Position numbers and translations under genes: made by a program. From contig CM076999.1 in assembly GCA_039090855.1 (NCBI GenBank), positions 112,467,072 through 112,531,071 of the forward strand: a stretch of 64,000 bases of DNA, in the 5' to 3' direction. The notes beneath the pieces are model-generated. The model was not told where the DNA came from and did no database searches. It saw only the letters and a program-made list of their open reading frames with translations. Source of the stretch: Macrothele yani. Its lineage: Eukaryota > Arthropoda > Arachnida > Araneae > Macrothelidae. This document shows, in pieces, positions 34,265 through 44,050 of the stretch (its first letter is position 1; the number at the start of each line of letters is the position of its first letter).

Positions 34265-34984
34265 TCGAAAAAACCGAAAAGACAGAAGAGTGTTTTAAAA
34301 CAACAATCAAGGAGAAACGCGAAATGCCCTCGGAAACACTTTTTTCGCCCTCATCCTTCCACTAATGACCCCCCACCCCCCACAGCAATAAATATCCCCT
34401 GGGTTGACAGCTTAACTCTGACCCAAACAAGAATGCTGTGACAGAGAACCATCAGTGACGTCACCAAAGCACAAATATCTGTAGTTTTTAGAAATGCCGC
34501 TGAAACTGAGATCTGAATTTTTTAAATGCACACACACACAACGTATTGAACATCTGTGTCCTTTCTAAGTGCCAGTTGAAGCTGGAGTACGAGCTTTTAG
34601 ACCGGAACTATTTTATGCAGTGGAAGTATACACTCTGTAGCCTTCCTTCCAATGACAGGTTAAGTTTGCCCCGAGTATAGGTCTCCTGGTTTCATCTTTG
34701 CTGACGCGATACTTTCAAGGAATAGCCCTTTGGAGTGACTGGCGGAGATTCTCCTGCACAATTCGCTTGTTGAGTATTTGATACTTAACAAGTGATTTGT
34801 GTCCTTGATGTGCTAGTAGGAGAATGCTTATAACAACATTCAACGTCTAGCACACCAACATTCCAGTGTGCTATGTTAATTTCGTTCTGTATGTCGCCAT
34901 TTCCTAGCCTCCATACCAGGACAGTGCGCACCAAGTTTTCCCTGCTCCGTTAAACATGGAATTTCATTAAATTTTATTTCTCTT
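34265..34984. other. No gene
   Basis: Intron-2 sequence with a short CA run near 34530. It contains the 16-bp inverted match (34665-34680) to 33042-33057. Confidence 0.45.
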
Positions 34985-35690
34985 ATTAAAATTTATCATT
35001 TTAGCTTTTCTCTCTGTCTAGTTAAATCCGGGGACTTCATTGAATTTTGTTTGTAAAAAACGATCAACTAAGCTTTGAATTAACATTACACCAAACAAAA
35101 GTTCCTGTTTTGCTCGTTATATCCGGGATTTTGCTAAATATGGGATCGTTATAAGTGGGCTTTACTGTAACATGTTTTAGTTTCTTACAACAGTTTTTCA
35201 AAGTTTCAATGTTATACCAAACAAAGTTCCTGTTTGGCCCGTCATATCGGGGATCTTGCTAAATACGGGTCGTTATAAGCGGGCTTTACTGTAACATGTC
35301 TCAATTTCTTACAGCAGTTACAAAAGTTTCAATGTCACATTAAACAAAAGTTCCTGTTTTGCCCGTTATATCCGGGATCTCGCTAAATACGGGCTCGTTA
35401 TAAACGGGTTTTACTGTAACATGTTTTAGTTTTTTACAACAGTTTTTCAGTTTCAATGTTATACCAAACAAAGTTCCTGTTTGGCCCGTTATATCCGAGA
35501 TCTTGCTAAATACGGGCTCGTTATTATAAGCGGGTTTTACTTTAACATGCAATAGTTTCTTACAACAGTTTTTTAAAGTTTCAATGTTATACCAAATAAA
35601 AGTTCCTGTTTTGCTTTTTATATCCGGGATCTTGCTAAATACGGATTCGTTATAAGCGGGCTTTACTATAACATGTTTCAATTTCATACA
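34985..35690. repeat. ~125-bp array related to pogo/Tigger-like termini
   Basis: Five units: aaagttcctgttttgcccgt, tatatccgggatcttgctaa, atacgggctcgttataagc, gggctttactgtaacatg, then ttttacaacagttttt and tttcaatgttatacc. The ctttactgtaacatg phrase recurs at about 35160, 35286, 35411, 35530 and 35661. The module cgttataagcgggctttactgta is the mirror of the start of the array at 24753. It ends 37 bp before exon 3. Confidence 0.8.
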
Positions 35691-35727
35691 GCATTTTTTT
35701 AGTTTCAATGTTTCCATCTATTTGCAG

Positions 35728-35939
35728 GATATGGTCATATTGCTCCAATATCCCAACTTGGCAAAGCAGTGTGCATGATTTACACAGGTATAGGCATTCC
35801 TTTCAGCTTGATGCTCTTGGCAGCCTATGTCCAGCGTCTTATGGTAGGATCACGCCAAATAAATAAATGCCTGCTCTTCTGCTTGAGCAACACACTGAAG
35901 CCACTTGCCATCAGGATCATCCACCAAACCATAATCACG
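35728..35939 (+). CDS. KCNK1-like: K2P channel, coding exon 3
   Basis: Encodes residues 114 (completed) to 184. It completes the first selectivity filter TVGYG (112-116), followed by His117, then M2 (about 125-150, GKAVCMIYTGIGIPFSLMLL) and the intracellular M2-M3 linker (RQINKCLLFCLSNTLKPLAIR) into M3. The acceptor is tttgcag at 35721-35727 and the donor ACG|gtacgt at 35940; it leaves in phase 0. His117 matches the extracellular proton-sensing histidine next to the GYG of TWIK-1 and TASK channels (family knowledge). Val113 stands where human TWIK-1 has its unusual Thr118. Confidence 0.94.
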
Positions 35940-36155
35940 GTACGTATATTTACAACACTTTGTATTTTTACTGTGTTCGCAAAAAGAAATATAGTTCATA
36001 ATTCCGATTATCCTGGGAAATGGAAAGAAAAGAATGTATGGATTGAAAAAAGGTAATCTCACATTAAATCCTTGCTTATAAAGCCTTTTGTATGTCGATT
36101 CCCTCGAAACTGTTTGTTTGCGAGCTATTAGTTTGGACAACTCCTCTGTGACACA
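35940..36155. other. Start of intron 3
   Basis: Intron 3 runs 35940-43794. No gene here. Confidence 0.6.
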
Positions 36156-37397
36156 CAGGGGTTGTCTAAACTAATGGAAACACCTCGCTGAAAACAGTGA
36201 CTTTGGTATATGCTGCTTTTTGAGTAAAACGAATATGTAGCTACAATTGTTTCTGTAAAAAAGTATTGCTTATAGTCTCAAGGGTCTGTGTGATTGACTT
36301 TTAAATCGGTATTTGCATAATTTCGTTCCAGGTGAAGGCATAATGAGTGACCTGTCGGAGTTCCAAAGAGGGCAGATTGCAGGAGTCCGTCTGGTTGGGG
36401 CATCGATAACCACAGTGGCACAGGTATTAGTGGTATCGAGAAGTACCGTGTCGAAGGTCATGACAGCATACAACGTTCACGGCACAACATCATCTGCGAG
36501 ACACAACTGTGGAAGAAAGACCAAACTCACTGCGAGAGAAAGAAGGACATTAAAGAGGATTGTGACGGCAAGAAGGAAGACCGCGGCGACGAAAGTGATT
36601 GCTGAGCTTAATGCACATCTCCAAAACCCAGTGTCGTGCGAAGGGAATTTCATAAGCACAATATTTACGGTAGAGCTGCGATTACAAAACCCCTGGTGTC
36701 ATAGGTGAATATAAAACGGAGACTACAGTGGTGCCAGGAATATAAAACGTGGACTGCGGATCAATGAAAACATGTCTTGTTTTCCGATGATTCAAGTTTC
36801 TCACTATTCCCCACCACAGGACGGGTTTACGTGTGGAGATTCCCCGCAGAAGCTTACAACCCAGACTGTCTCCTTCCTACAGTGAAGCATGGGCTCGGTT
36901 CCGCAATGGTTTGGGCCATGATCTCGCGGTTTGCAGCAGGTTCCATTATCACCTTATACGGACGGATCACTAGGGGTGGCTATGTCGCTCTTTTGGCCGA
37001 CCATGTGCATTCAATGGCGCAGACATTGTTTCCGTCAGGGGATTGTACCTTTCAAGATGATGATTCACAGAAATCGAACTGTTCAATCATGGTTTGAGGA
37101 ACATGAGGATGAAGTTGCACACCTTCCCTGATCTGCACAATCACCGGACTTAAATATCATTGAGCCCCTGTGGTCTGTGTTGGAAAACAGAGTGCGATCC
37201 CGTTATCCTCCTACGGCGTCTCTCAAGGAATTGGAGCAGTTTCTGCAAGAAGAATGGTACAACATACCACTTACCATCATCCAGGATTTGTATGCATCCA
37301 TTTCAAGCAGTTTTGAATGCCAAGGGTGCTCCCACACCATATGAGGTGTGTATCACCTGTTGTTTCAGGGTGTTTCTATTATTTTGGACAACCCCTG
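36156..37397 (+). mobile_element. Tc1-like element, copy B
   Basis: 1242 bp with terminal inverted repeats caggggttgtctaaactaat (36156) and attattttggacaacccctg (to 37397). The same family as 29325-31055, without SINE insertions. Confidence 0.9.
36343..37350 (+). pseudogene. Tc1-like transposase, copy B (broken)
   Basis: Starts at 36343 with MSDLSEFQRGQIAGVRLVGA. The HTH region is longer than in copy A (an intact NVHGTTSSARHNCGRKTK segment). Frame changes occur near 36700, where the frame stops at 36706-36708, and near 37060. The first catalytic block LFSDDSSFSLFP has Asp where copy A has Glu after the catalytic Asp. The second catalytic site is FQDDDS, with the Asn replaced. The third, SPDLNIIEPLWSVLENRV, is intact but follows a TGA near 37130. 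Inactive. Confidence 0.83.
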
Positions 37398-37854
37398 TAT
37401 GGCTCTTTAGTTTTTCCACTCGAAATCTGTCATTATTTTCAGAAGGTCCCGGTATCTCTAACATCTTGCCGTTGGTACATCATGCTGGTCATCCTAAGGT
37501 ACTGCAACATACTGCTCATCCTAAGGCACTGCCATTCATGATCAACCCTACACACCTGGAGAACTAACGTTTCCTATCTCATGGTACCTTCTCCAGAGCC
37601 TTGACTGACATGATGGATTGGTGCACACTTATTACAATGGCAGCATGACTCTGTTTTTGACCTTATTCCCACACCCCGCTAACGCGACCATGTGCGCAAA
37701 ACATCCTATGACGTGTGTGTGTGTGTGTGTGTGACATATTTTTACAGCAACAACATGCTCCGAACGCAAACAGGCTGAGTTGAGAAGAAATAAGATTTTC
37801 CATACCTATCCCGTTCTTTATAGAATTACAGGTTTACATTTCTTGTCTCTTATA
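37398..37854. other. No gene; (GT)n at about 37711-37733
   Basis: Intron-3 spacer with two copies of a tcatcctaagg-ac-gc phrase near 37490 and 37520 and a (TG)n microsatellite. Confidence 0.5.
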
Positions 37855-37899
37855 CGAGGGTGATTTCAAACAATTTGCACACAACTGTGGGTTATCTGT

Positions 37900-38853
37900 T
37901 AAAAAGCGAATTTATTTCATAACATACCTTCGAAGTAATCTCCATGTTCCTTTATGACAGCAGCCCAACGTTTGGGCAAGTCTTGTATTCCAGTCAGGTC
38001 ACCTGCATTGTTGAGACGTCGGATTATTCGGGTCACCTCATTAGAAACATCCTGAATCGTTTCCTGTGGAATGGCTTCTTCGGTTTTGGGAACAAGTCAT
38101 AGTCTGGTGGGCTTATGTCAGGACTGTATGGTGTGTGAGGAAGCAATTCCCATCCATACTTTTCCAGAATGTCTCTTACTGTACGGGCAACATGCGGCCT
38201 CGTGTTGGCTTCTTCAGTTTTGGGAACAAGTCATAGTCTGGTGGGCTCATGTCAGGACTGTATGGTGTGTGAGGAAGCAATTCCCATCCATACTTTTCCA
38301 GAATGTCTCTTACTGTACGGGCAACATGCGGCCTCGTGTTGGCTTCTTCAGTTTTGGGAACAAGTCATAGTCTGGTGGACTCATGTCAGGACAGTATGGT
38401 GTGTGAGGAAGCAATTCCCATCCATACTTTTCCAGAATGTCTCTTACTGTACGGGCAACATGCGGCCTCGTGTTGGCTTCTTCAGTTTTGGGAACAAGTC
38501 ATAGTCTGGTGGGCTCATGCCAGGACTGTATGGTGTGTGAGGAAGCAATTCCCATCCATACTTTTCCAGAATGTCTCTTACTGTACGGGCAACATGCGGC
38601 CTCGTGTTGGCTTCTTCAGTTTTGGGAACAAGTCATAGTCTGGTGGGCTCATGTCAGGACTGTATGGTGTGTGAGGAAGCAATTCCCATCCATACTTTTC
38701 CAGAATGTCTCTTACTGTACGGGAAACACGCGGCCTCACGTTATCATGCAAAATGACGGCACCAGCTTCGAGCATGTCGGGCTTTGACGAATCTTTGGGG
38801 GCAAAACATTTCGCTGAAACCTTCTGTAGTATTCCGCAGTTACAGCGGTCCAC
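37900..38853 (-). pseudogene. mariner transposase, C-terminal half with 134-bp expansion
   Basis: From 38853 the minus strand reads KPDMLEAGAVILHDNVRPRV (second catalytic Asp), then TVRDILEKYGWELLPHTPYS and PDMSPPDYDLFPKLKKP (third Asp of DD34D). The segment between these sites is then repeated five times by a 134-bp unit, which shifts frame at each copy because 134 is not a multiple of three. Beyond the array, to about 37900, degraded sequence corresponds to the terminal QDVSNEVTRIIRRL and DLPKRWAAVIK-like blocks. Not functional. Confidence 0.85.
38075..38745. repeat. 134-bp array (5 copies) of transposase sequence
   Basis: Units start at about 38169, 38303, 38437, 38571 and 38705 (tgtctcttactgtacgggca), with a partial one before. 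Copies are about 98-99% identical, so the amplification is recent or homogenised. Read in reverse, each unit encodes the mariner stretch from ARTVRDILEKYGWELLPHT to DYDLFPKL. Confidence 0.92.
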
Positions 38854-39127
38854 TCGGGCTCTCTGTCTGCTGCTATCACTCCAACCTTGTCATAGGCCAT
38901 AATCATCCTCAGCTTAACCTTCTGTAGTATTCCTCTGTTACAATGGTCCCCTCGGGCACTCTGTCTGTTGCTATCACTCCAACCGTGTCATAGGCCATAA
39001 TCATCCTCAGCTTAACCTTCTGTAGTATTCCGCTGTTACAATGGTCCCCTCGGGCACTCTGTCTGTTGCTATCACTCCAACCTTGTCATAGGCCATAATC
39101 ATCATCAGCTAAACATTCTGTAGTATT

Positions 39128-41019
39128 AAGTAAATGTTCATTTCGTGTTTACGTTGAATTTCTGTGTTGATTTCCGCCGTCTTTACACGATCATTATTCT
39201 AAAAACAGAACCAAATAAACACATTTGACTGTTTAGATGATTTATTGTGATGAATTTAATTATTAAATTCATATAGAAGACATTAGAACTTTCAAGCCCG
39301 CAACTGACCCATCTTCAGATGTTATTAACAGAATGGAACTGAGCATGATTTAAATACATTAATGTTATGTGGTTTTCTTGATATTGTGACCTGCTCGTGA
39401 TGGACATCATATCTAGTGAAAGGTTTGTTAACATCGATAAATATATTATGTGTCAAGCAACGTATTAAAAACTATGTTTGAAGGAAATATTGGTGTAAGT
39501 CTCTATATGTTATAACCCATTAAGCACCGTTTTCCAAGGGAAAGGGATGTGACAAGGAGTATCATCATTGCAGCATTCTTCACCATATTTGTGAATAAAT
39601 AGACTTTCTGGTAGTAGGATTGATGCTTTTGAGTAGGGCGTGGCGAGGATGTTGGATTCGTTCCAGCATGGGTAATGAGATCCTTTGCATGATAGCCTTG
39701 ATAGGGAAGTCCTTGATGAGTTTGTCTTTATGTTATATTGGTGCTCTTTTAAACAAGTTTTTAATGAGCGAAGTGTACATCCAACATATATGCGATCTTC
39801 ATCTTCAATGTCTATTGCCTTCATTGGGATGGCATATACTCCATATCGGTTTTCCAAAGGAACAACGTCTCTATCATTTTTTATTCCTGAAAGTACATCG
39901 TGTGTTCGTACACCGAAGCCAATATTGTGACGATGAGAAACGTTTTTGAGTATATTGATGATGCTGGGAATGTATGGAAGTGATCCCACATATTTAACTG
40001 GTCTATGATCTTTTATTAATGTGGTATCTAATGTGCGATTTATTTTCTTTACTATAGAATTAACGATGTCATCTGAGTAGCCATGATGAGATGCAGATAT
40101 TTTAATTTTGGCTATTTCTTGATTTCGTAATGTTACTGTAGATAAGTGGCTAAATGCTCGTCGTACTTGGAATTGGATGGATGTGAGTTTTTGGTTTAAT
40201 GGATGAGATGATTGAGATGGAATCATGACGGGGAAGGATGTGGGTTTTTGATACAATGAATATTGAACAGTTTGTATATGAGGGTCTCGTTTTAAATAAA
40301 AATCCAAAAATGGTAAGGTATAATTCTTTTCAAATTCCATGGAGAACTTAATAGATGGATATTGAGATGATAAGCATTCTGTGAACTGGTTCAACTCTTC
40401 TTTAGTGGAATGCCAAAAAACGAGAACGTCATCCACGTAGCGTAAATAAAGTCCAGGGGGAGTTGGAAACGATTCAGTTACATAATTCTCCAATATATCT
40501 CATAACCCATGCTGGAACGAAGCCAACATCCTCGCCACGCCCTACTCAAAAGCATCAATCCTACTACCAGAAAGTCTATTTATTTACAAATATGGTGAAG
40601 AATGCTGCAATGATGATACCCCTTGTCACATCCCTTTACCTTGGAAAACGGTGCTTAATGGGTTATAACATGTAGAGACTTACACCAATTATTTCCTTCA
40701 AACATAGTTTTTAATACGTTGCTTCACACGTAATATATTTATCGATGTTAACAAACCTTTCACGAGATATGATGTTCATCACGAGCAGGCCACAATATCA
40801 AGAAAACCACATAACATTAATGTATTCAAATCATGCTCAGTTCCATTCTGTTAATAACATCTGAAGATGGGTCCGTTGCGGGCCTGAAAGTTCTAGTGCC
40901 TTTTATATGAATTTAATAATTAAATTCATCACAATAAATCATCGAAACAGTCAAATGTGTTTATTTGGTTCTGTTTTTAGAATAATGATCATGTAAAGAC
41001 GGCGGAAATCAACACAGAA
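39128..41019 (-). mobile_element. Penelope-like retroelement with inverted 3' arm and 13-bp TSD
   Basis: Bounded by a perfect 13-bp direct repeat attctgtagtatt (39115-39127 and 41020-41032), itself part of the 98-bp unit. The minus strand carries the RT C-terminus and endonuclease. About 515 bp at each end (roughly 39145-39660 and 40515-41018) are inverted copies of each other, about 95% identical, containing the 3' end of the gene and the 3' UTR. This inverted arrangement is known for Penelope-like insertions. Confidence 0.88.
39510..40493 (-). pseudogene. Penelope-like RT C-terminus with GIY-YIG endonuclease
   Basis: 327 codons open without a stop: LYLRYVDDVLVFW (RT catalytic YVDD, about residues 19-22), LPFLDFYLKR, a connector, then the GIY-YIG nuclease (YGVYAIPM about 225-232, RIYVGCTLRSL about 243-253, conserved H near 260), ending at the natural stop near 39510 (KTVLNGL). 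The N-terminal RT fingers and palm are missing; the frame begins where the inverted arm joins (about 40500). The fragment itself is well preserved, so the insertion is young. Penelope-like RTs use target-primed reverse transcription. Confidence 0.9.
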
Positions 41020-42219
41020 ATTCTGTAGTATTCCGCTGTTACAATGGACCCTTCGGGCACTCTGTTTGTTGCTATCACTCCAAACTTGTCATAGGCCATA
41101 ATCATCATCAGCTTAACCTTCTGTAGTATTCCTCTGTTACAATGGTCCCCTCGGGCACTCTGTCTGTTGCTATCACTCCAAACTTGTCATAGGCCATAAT
41201 CATCATCAGCTTAACCTTCTGTAGTATTCCTCTGTTACAATGGTCCCCTCGGGCACTCTGTCTGTTGCTATCACTCCAAACTTGTCATAGGCCATAATCA
41301 TCATCAGCTTAACCTTCTGTAGTATTCCTCTGTTACAATGGTCCCCTCGGGCACTCTGTCAGTTGCTATCACTCCAAACTTGTCATAGGCCATAATCATC
41401 ATCAGCTTAACCTTCTGTAGTATTTCTCTGTTACAATGGTCCCCTCGGGCACTCTGTCTGTTGCTATCACTCCAAACTTGTCATAGGCCATAATCATCAT
41501 CAGCTTAACCTTCTGTAGTATTCCTCTGTTACAATGGTCCCCTCGGGCACTCTGTCTGTTGCTATCACTCCAAACTTGTCATAGGCCATAATCATCATCA
41601 TCAGCTTAACCTTCTGTAGTATTCCTCTGTTACAATGGTCCCCTCAGGCACTCTGTCTGTTGCTATCACTCCAAACTTGTCATAGGCCATAATCATCATC
41701 AGCTTAACCTTCTGTAGTATTCCTCTGTTACAATGGTCCCCTCGGGCACTCTGTCTGTTGCTATCACTCCAAACTTGTCATAGGCCATAATCATCATCAG
41801 CTTAACCTTCTGTAGTATTCCTCTGTTACAATGGTCCCCTCGGGCACTCTGTCTGTTGCTATCACTCCAAACTTGTCATAGGCCATAATCATCATCAGCT
41901 TAACCTTCTGTAGTATTCCTCTGTTACAATGGTCCCCTCGGGCACTCTGTCTGTTGCTGTCACTCCAACCTTGTCATAGGCCATAATAATCATCAGCTTA
42001 ACCTTCTGTAGTATTCCGCTGTTACAGTGGTCTCCTCGGGCACTCTGTCTGTTCCTATTACTTCAACCTTGTCATAGGCCATAATCATCATCAGCTTAAC
42101 CTTCTGTAGTATTCCGCTGTTACAATGGTCCCCTCGGGCACTCTGTCTGTTGCTGTCACTCCAACCTTGTCATAGGCCATAATCATCATCAGCTTAACCT
42201 TAGATTGTTGGCGGCGGAA

Positions 42220-42943
42220 TTATTCCTGGTGAAGTGATTCTGGATGTTTCCACTGAGCGGACTGAGGTTTCAATTCTGGTTCGAAAACTCGTATCCTGAT
42301 TTCGTCAATAGCAACAATTCTGTCCCAAAAGTGCTCACCTTCTGTCTCGTACCGCTGAAGCAATTCTTCTGCGATCCCTTTGCGAACTGCTTGTTGCTCT
42401 TCACTCAGATTATGAGGAACCCTTTTGGGAGCCACTTTTCTCTTCTGTAATTTTTCTCTTAGGATTCTGAAAACCGGAGGGGTAGGCATGTTTGCTTCAT
42501 ATGCAATCTTTTCATGTGTTTTCCGTCGATCTTCTTCCAAAATGCTGTTGACGATAACCACAGAAGTGTCGTCCGTTGCATCTGATGGCAGGCTGCTTCT
42601 TGGGTGGTCTTCAATACTTTCATGACCTTGACGGAAACGAGAAGCCCACCGCGTTTGTTTGTTTGATTTGAGGTTTAACGACCACCGTGAGCAACTCAAT
42701 GGGCTATAAGCAGTCGCCCGTCCTTAATTTAGGGTCACTCGTTCCAGGGAAAGGAGAGAGCCAGTGCCGTAAGACAAACACAACATCCATGCCTCACCGG
42801 GATTCGAACCAGGACCCCGTTCGAACGAATGATCAGAGGCCATCGCTTAGACCACTGCGCCACCGGACCGGCGAAATTTCAATTTTAATAGAGGATCGCT
42901 GGTCGCTACGCACGATCTGACCTAACTCACTTTCTTCCACCAT
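42220..42943 (-). pseudogene. mariner transposase N-terminal half, interrupted by a SINE
   Basis: The start codon at 42943-42941 opens MVEESELGQIVRSDQRSSIK, which runs into SINE copy 8. After it the frame continues RWASRFRQGHESIEDHPRSS, then IVNSILEEDRRKTHEKIAYE (HTH) and the linker KRVPHNLSEEQQAVRKGIAE. The first catalytic block reads RIVAIDEIRIRVFEPELKPQ, with IDE holding the first Asp; many family members have a DET motif here. A stop follows at about 42220. The next domain is in the 98-bp array. Confidence 0.88.
42664..42872 (-). mobile_element. Main-family SINE copy 8
   Basis: Reverse copy with the tail reduced to tttgtttgtttgattt and no clear target duplication. It interrupts the mariner transposase N-terminus. 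Confidence 0.9.
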
Positions 42944-43079
42944 TTCTAGGCAGAATTTTTCGGAACATGAACAAATTGTGCACTGAAATTTGACTCACAG
43001 CTGGTGCAATGATTGGGGCGATTACGTCATCCTACGGGCAGCGCCTGCGCAGTGTGCAAAAATTTTGAAATGACCTACT

Positions 43080-43600
43080 GTGATACTCCATGTTTCATTT
43101 CCATAAGTATACCACGGGGATAATACATGCATTGAAGATTTTTCTTTTTAAACATAATGGAAGTTCACCATCATCATTAGTGTTCTGTCTTTTGAGAGGT
43201 CCAACGGTAACTCAACAAGTTCTCTTCCTCCAGTTTTCTCTGTCCCTTTTTCCCTCCTTCAATACTTGATAACTTCCTGTACCCATGATATCATCAAGCA
43301 TCATTAGTTATCTCCTTCCTCTTGAACTCTTTACTTCAATTTTCCCTGCTATCATTTTTTTCAATAGACTGTCTCCTCTTAAAACATGTCCTATCCAGTT
43401 ATATTTTCTTATGGTCCTTAGAATATTTCTTTCTTCCTCAACTCTTTGCAACACTTCATCATTGGTAATTTTTTCAATCCACTTTGTTTTTTCCATCCTT
43501 CTCTATAACCACATTTCAAATGCCTCCAACATTTTAGCTTATTCCTGATTGTCCACATTTCTGCCCCATATGAATTTATACTCAAAATATAGCAGGTGGG
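43080..43600 (-). pseudogene. Non-LTR reverse transcriptase C-terminal fragment
   Basis: The minus strand shows pieces of a LINE C-terminal region: SINSYGAE, then after frame changes MEKTKWIEKITNDEVLQRVE and YNWIGHVLRGDSLLKKMI, followed by GKIEVKSSRGRR. The W-GH-R pattern resembles that of the RTE-like copies here but belongs to another family. No RT catalytic core is included. Confidence 0.7.
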
Positions 43601-43794
43601 TTACAGCTTATTAATTAAAAGTCCTCCACAAACAGCAAGTGTTTCCTTTATTTTGATAAACCCCTGTAATTTATTGTAGTCATTATTAGTCTGTTGCGCC
43701 TGGAGTAGCATTTGATTTCTGTTTTTTACAGTACTTTAAATAGAACCTGCTGTCAGCTGTTCATATACTCAGATTGTGTTGTTTTTCATTTCAG
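43601..43794 (+). other. End of intron 3
   Basis: No gene; ends in the acceptor ttcatttcag (43785-43794). Confidence 0.7.
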
Positions 43795-43981
43795 CTGCTG
43801 GTCATAGTAACCTTCTTCATCATTCCAGCCCTGATTTTCTACCACCTGGAGGAAGGATGGACCTACCTAGACTGTCTCTACTTCTGCTTCATTTCCTTGA
43901 CGACTGTCGGTTTGGGAGATTACGTTCCAGGAGAAAACCCTGACCAAGCAAACCAGGCCATCTACCATTTCAGCATCACAG
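43795..43981 (+). CDS. KCNK1-like: K2P channel, coding exon 4
   Basis: Encodes residues 185-246 plus the first base of 247. M3 spans about 182-202 (TLLVIVTFFIIPALIFYHLE). The second pore helix (DCLYFCFISL) leads into the second selectivity filter TVGLG (221-225) and the GLGDYVPGE signature, which is nearly identical in TWIK channels. The start of M4 follows. It enters in phase 0 and leaves after base 1 with donor CAG|gtcagt at 43982. The best-conserved exon; it alone identifies the family. Confidence 0.95.
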
Positions 43982-44050
43982 GTCAGTTACAACTCCCACT
44001 CTGCTGTCATTATCATTTGCTTTTATCTTTTTTAGAATACTTGACAGACT

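Larger units (their letters stand above)
38819..42205. repeat. 98-bp array (~15 copies) of transposase sequence, split by a Penelope-like element
   Basis: Unit: ttctgtagtattcctctgtt, acaatggtcccctcgggcac, tctgtctgttgctatcactc, caaacttgtcataggccata and atcatcatcagcttaacc. Three units lie left (38819-39114) and about twelve right (41021-42205) of the inserted retroelement. Unit starts near 41161, 41259, 41357 and 41455 give 98 bp. In reverse each unit encodes KLMMIMAYDKFGVIATDRVP then EGTIVTEEYYRK of the mariner transposase. The middle units share aaacttg, while outer ones have aaccttg. Confidence 0.92.
37855..43075 (-). mobile_element. mariner element enlarged to 5.2 kb by internal expansions
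   Basis: The left end cgagggtgatttcaaacaat with ttgcacac (37855) and the right end gtgtgcaaaaattttgaaat with gacc (to 43075) are inverted repeats, each next to TA. Between them a minus-strand mariner (SETMAR-type, DD34D) transposase gene can be followed in order: N-terminus 42943, helix region, first Asp near 42290, middle, second and third Asp near 38600-38740, C-terminal part near 37900-38060. Two parts of it are tandemly amplified, and a Penelope-like element and a SINE are inserted. A normal element is about 1.3 kb. Confidence 0.85.

Noticed and set aside
35769..36056. Reading exon 3 as a 95-codon single-exon gene
   Set aside because: The frame is exon 3 of the channel plus intron read-through; splice borders at 35728 and 35939 explain it.
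38071..38787. Series of overlapping ~111-codon plus-strand frames
   Set aside because: Antisense shadows of the 134-bp repeats of the mariner transposase; each is the same frame shifted by one unit.
41100..42205. CRISPR-like array
   Set aside because: Units are contiguous with no variable spacers and encode part of a mariner transposase; the genome is eukaryotic.
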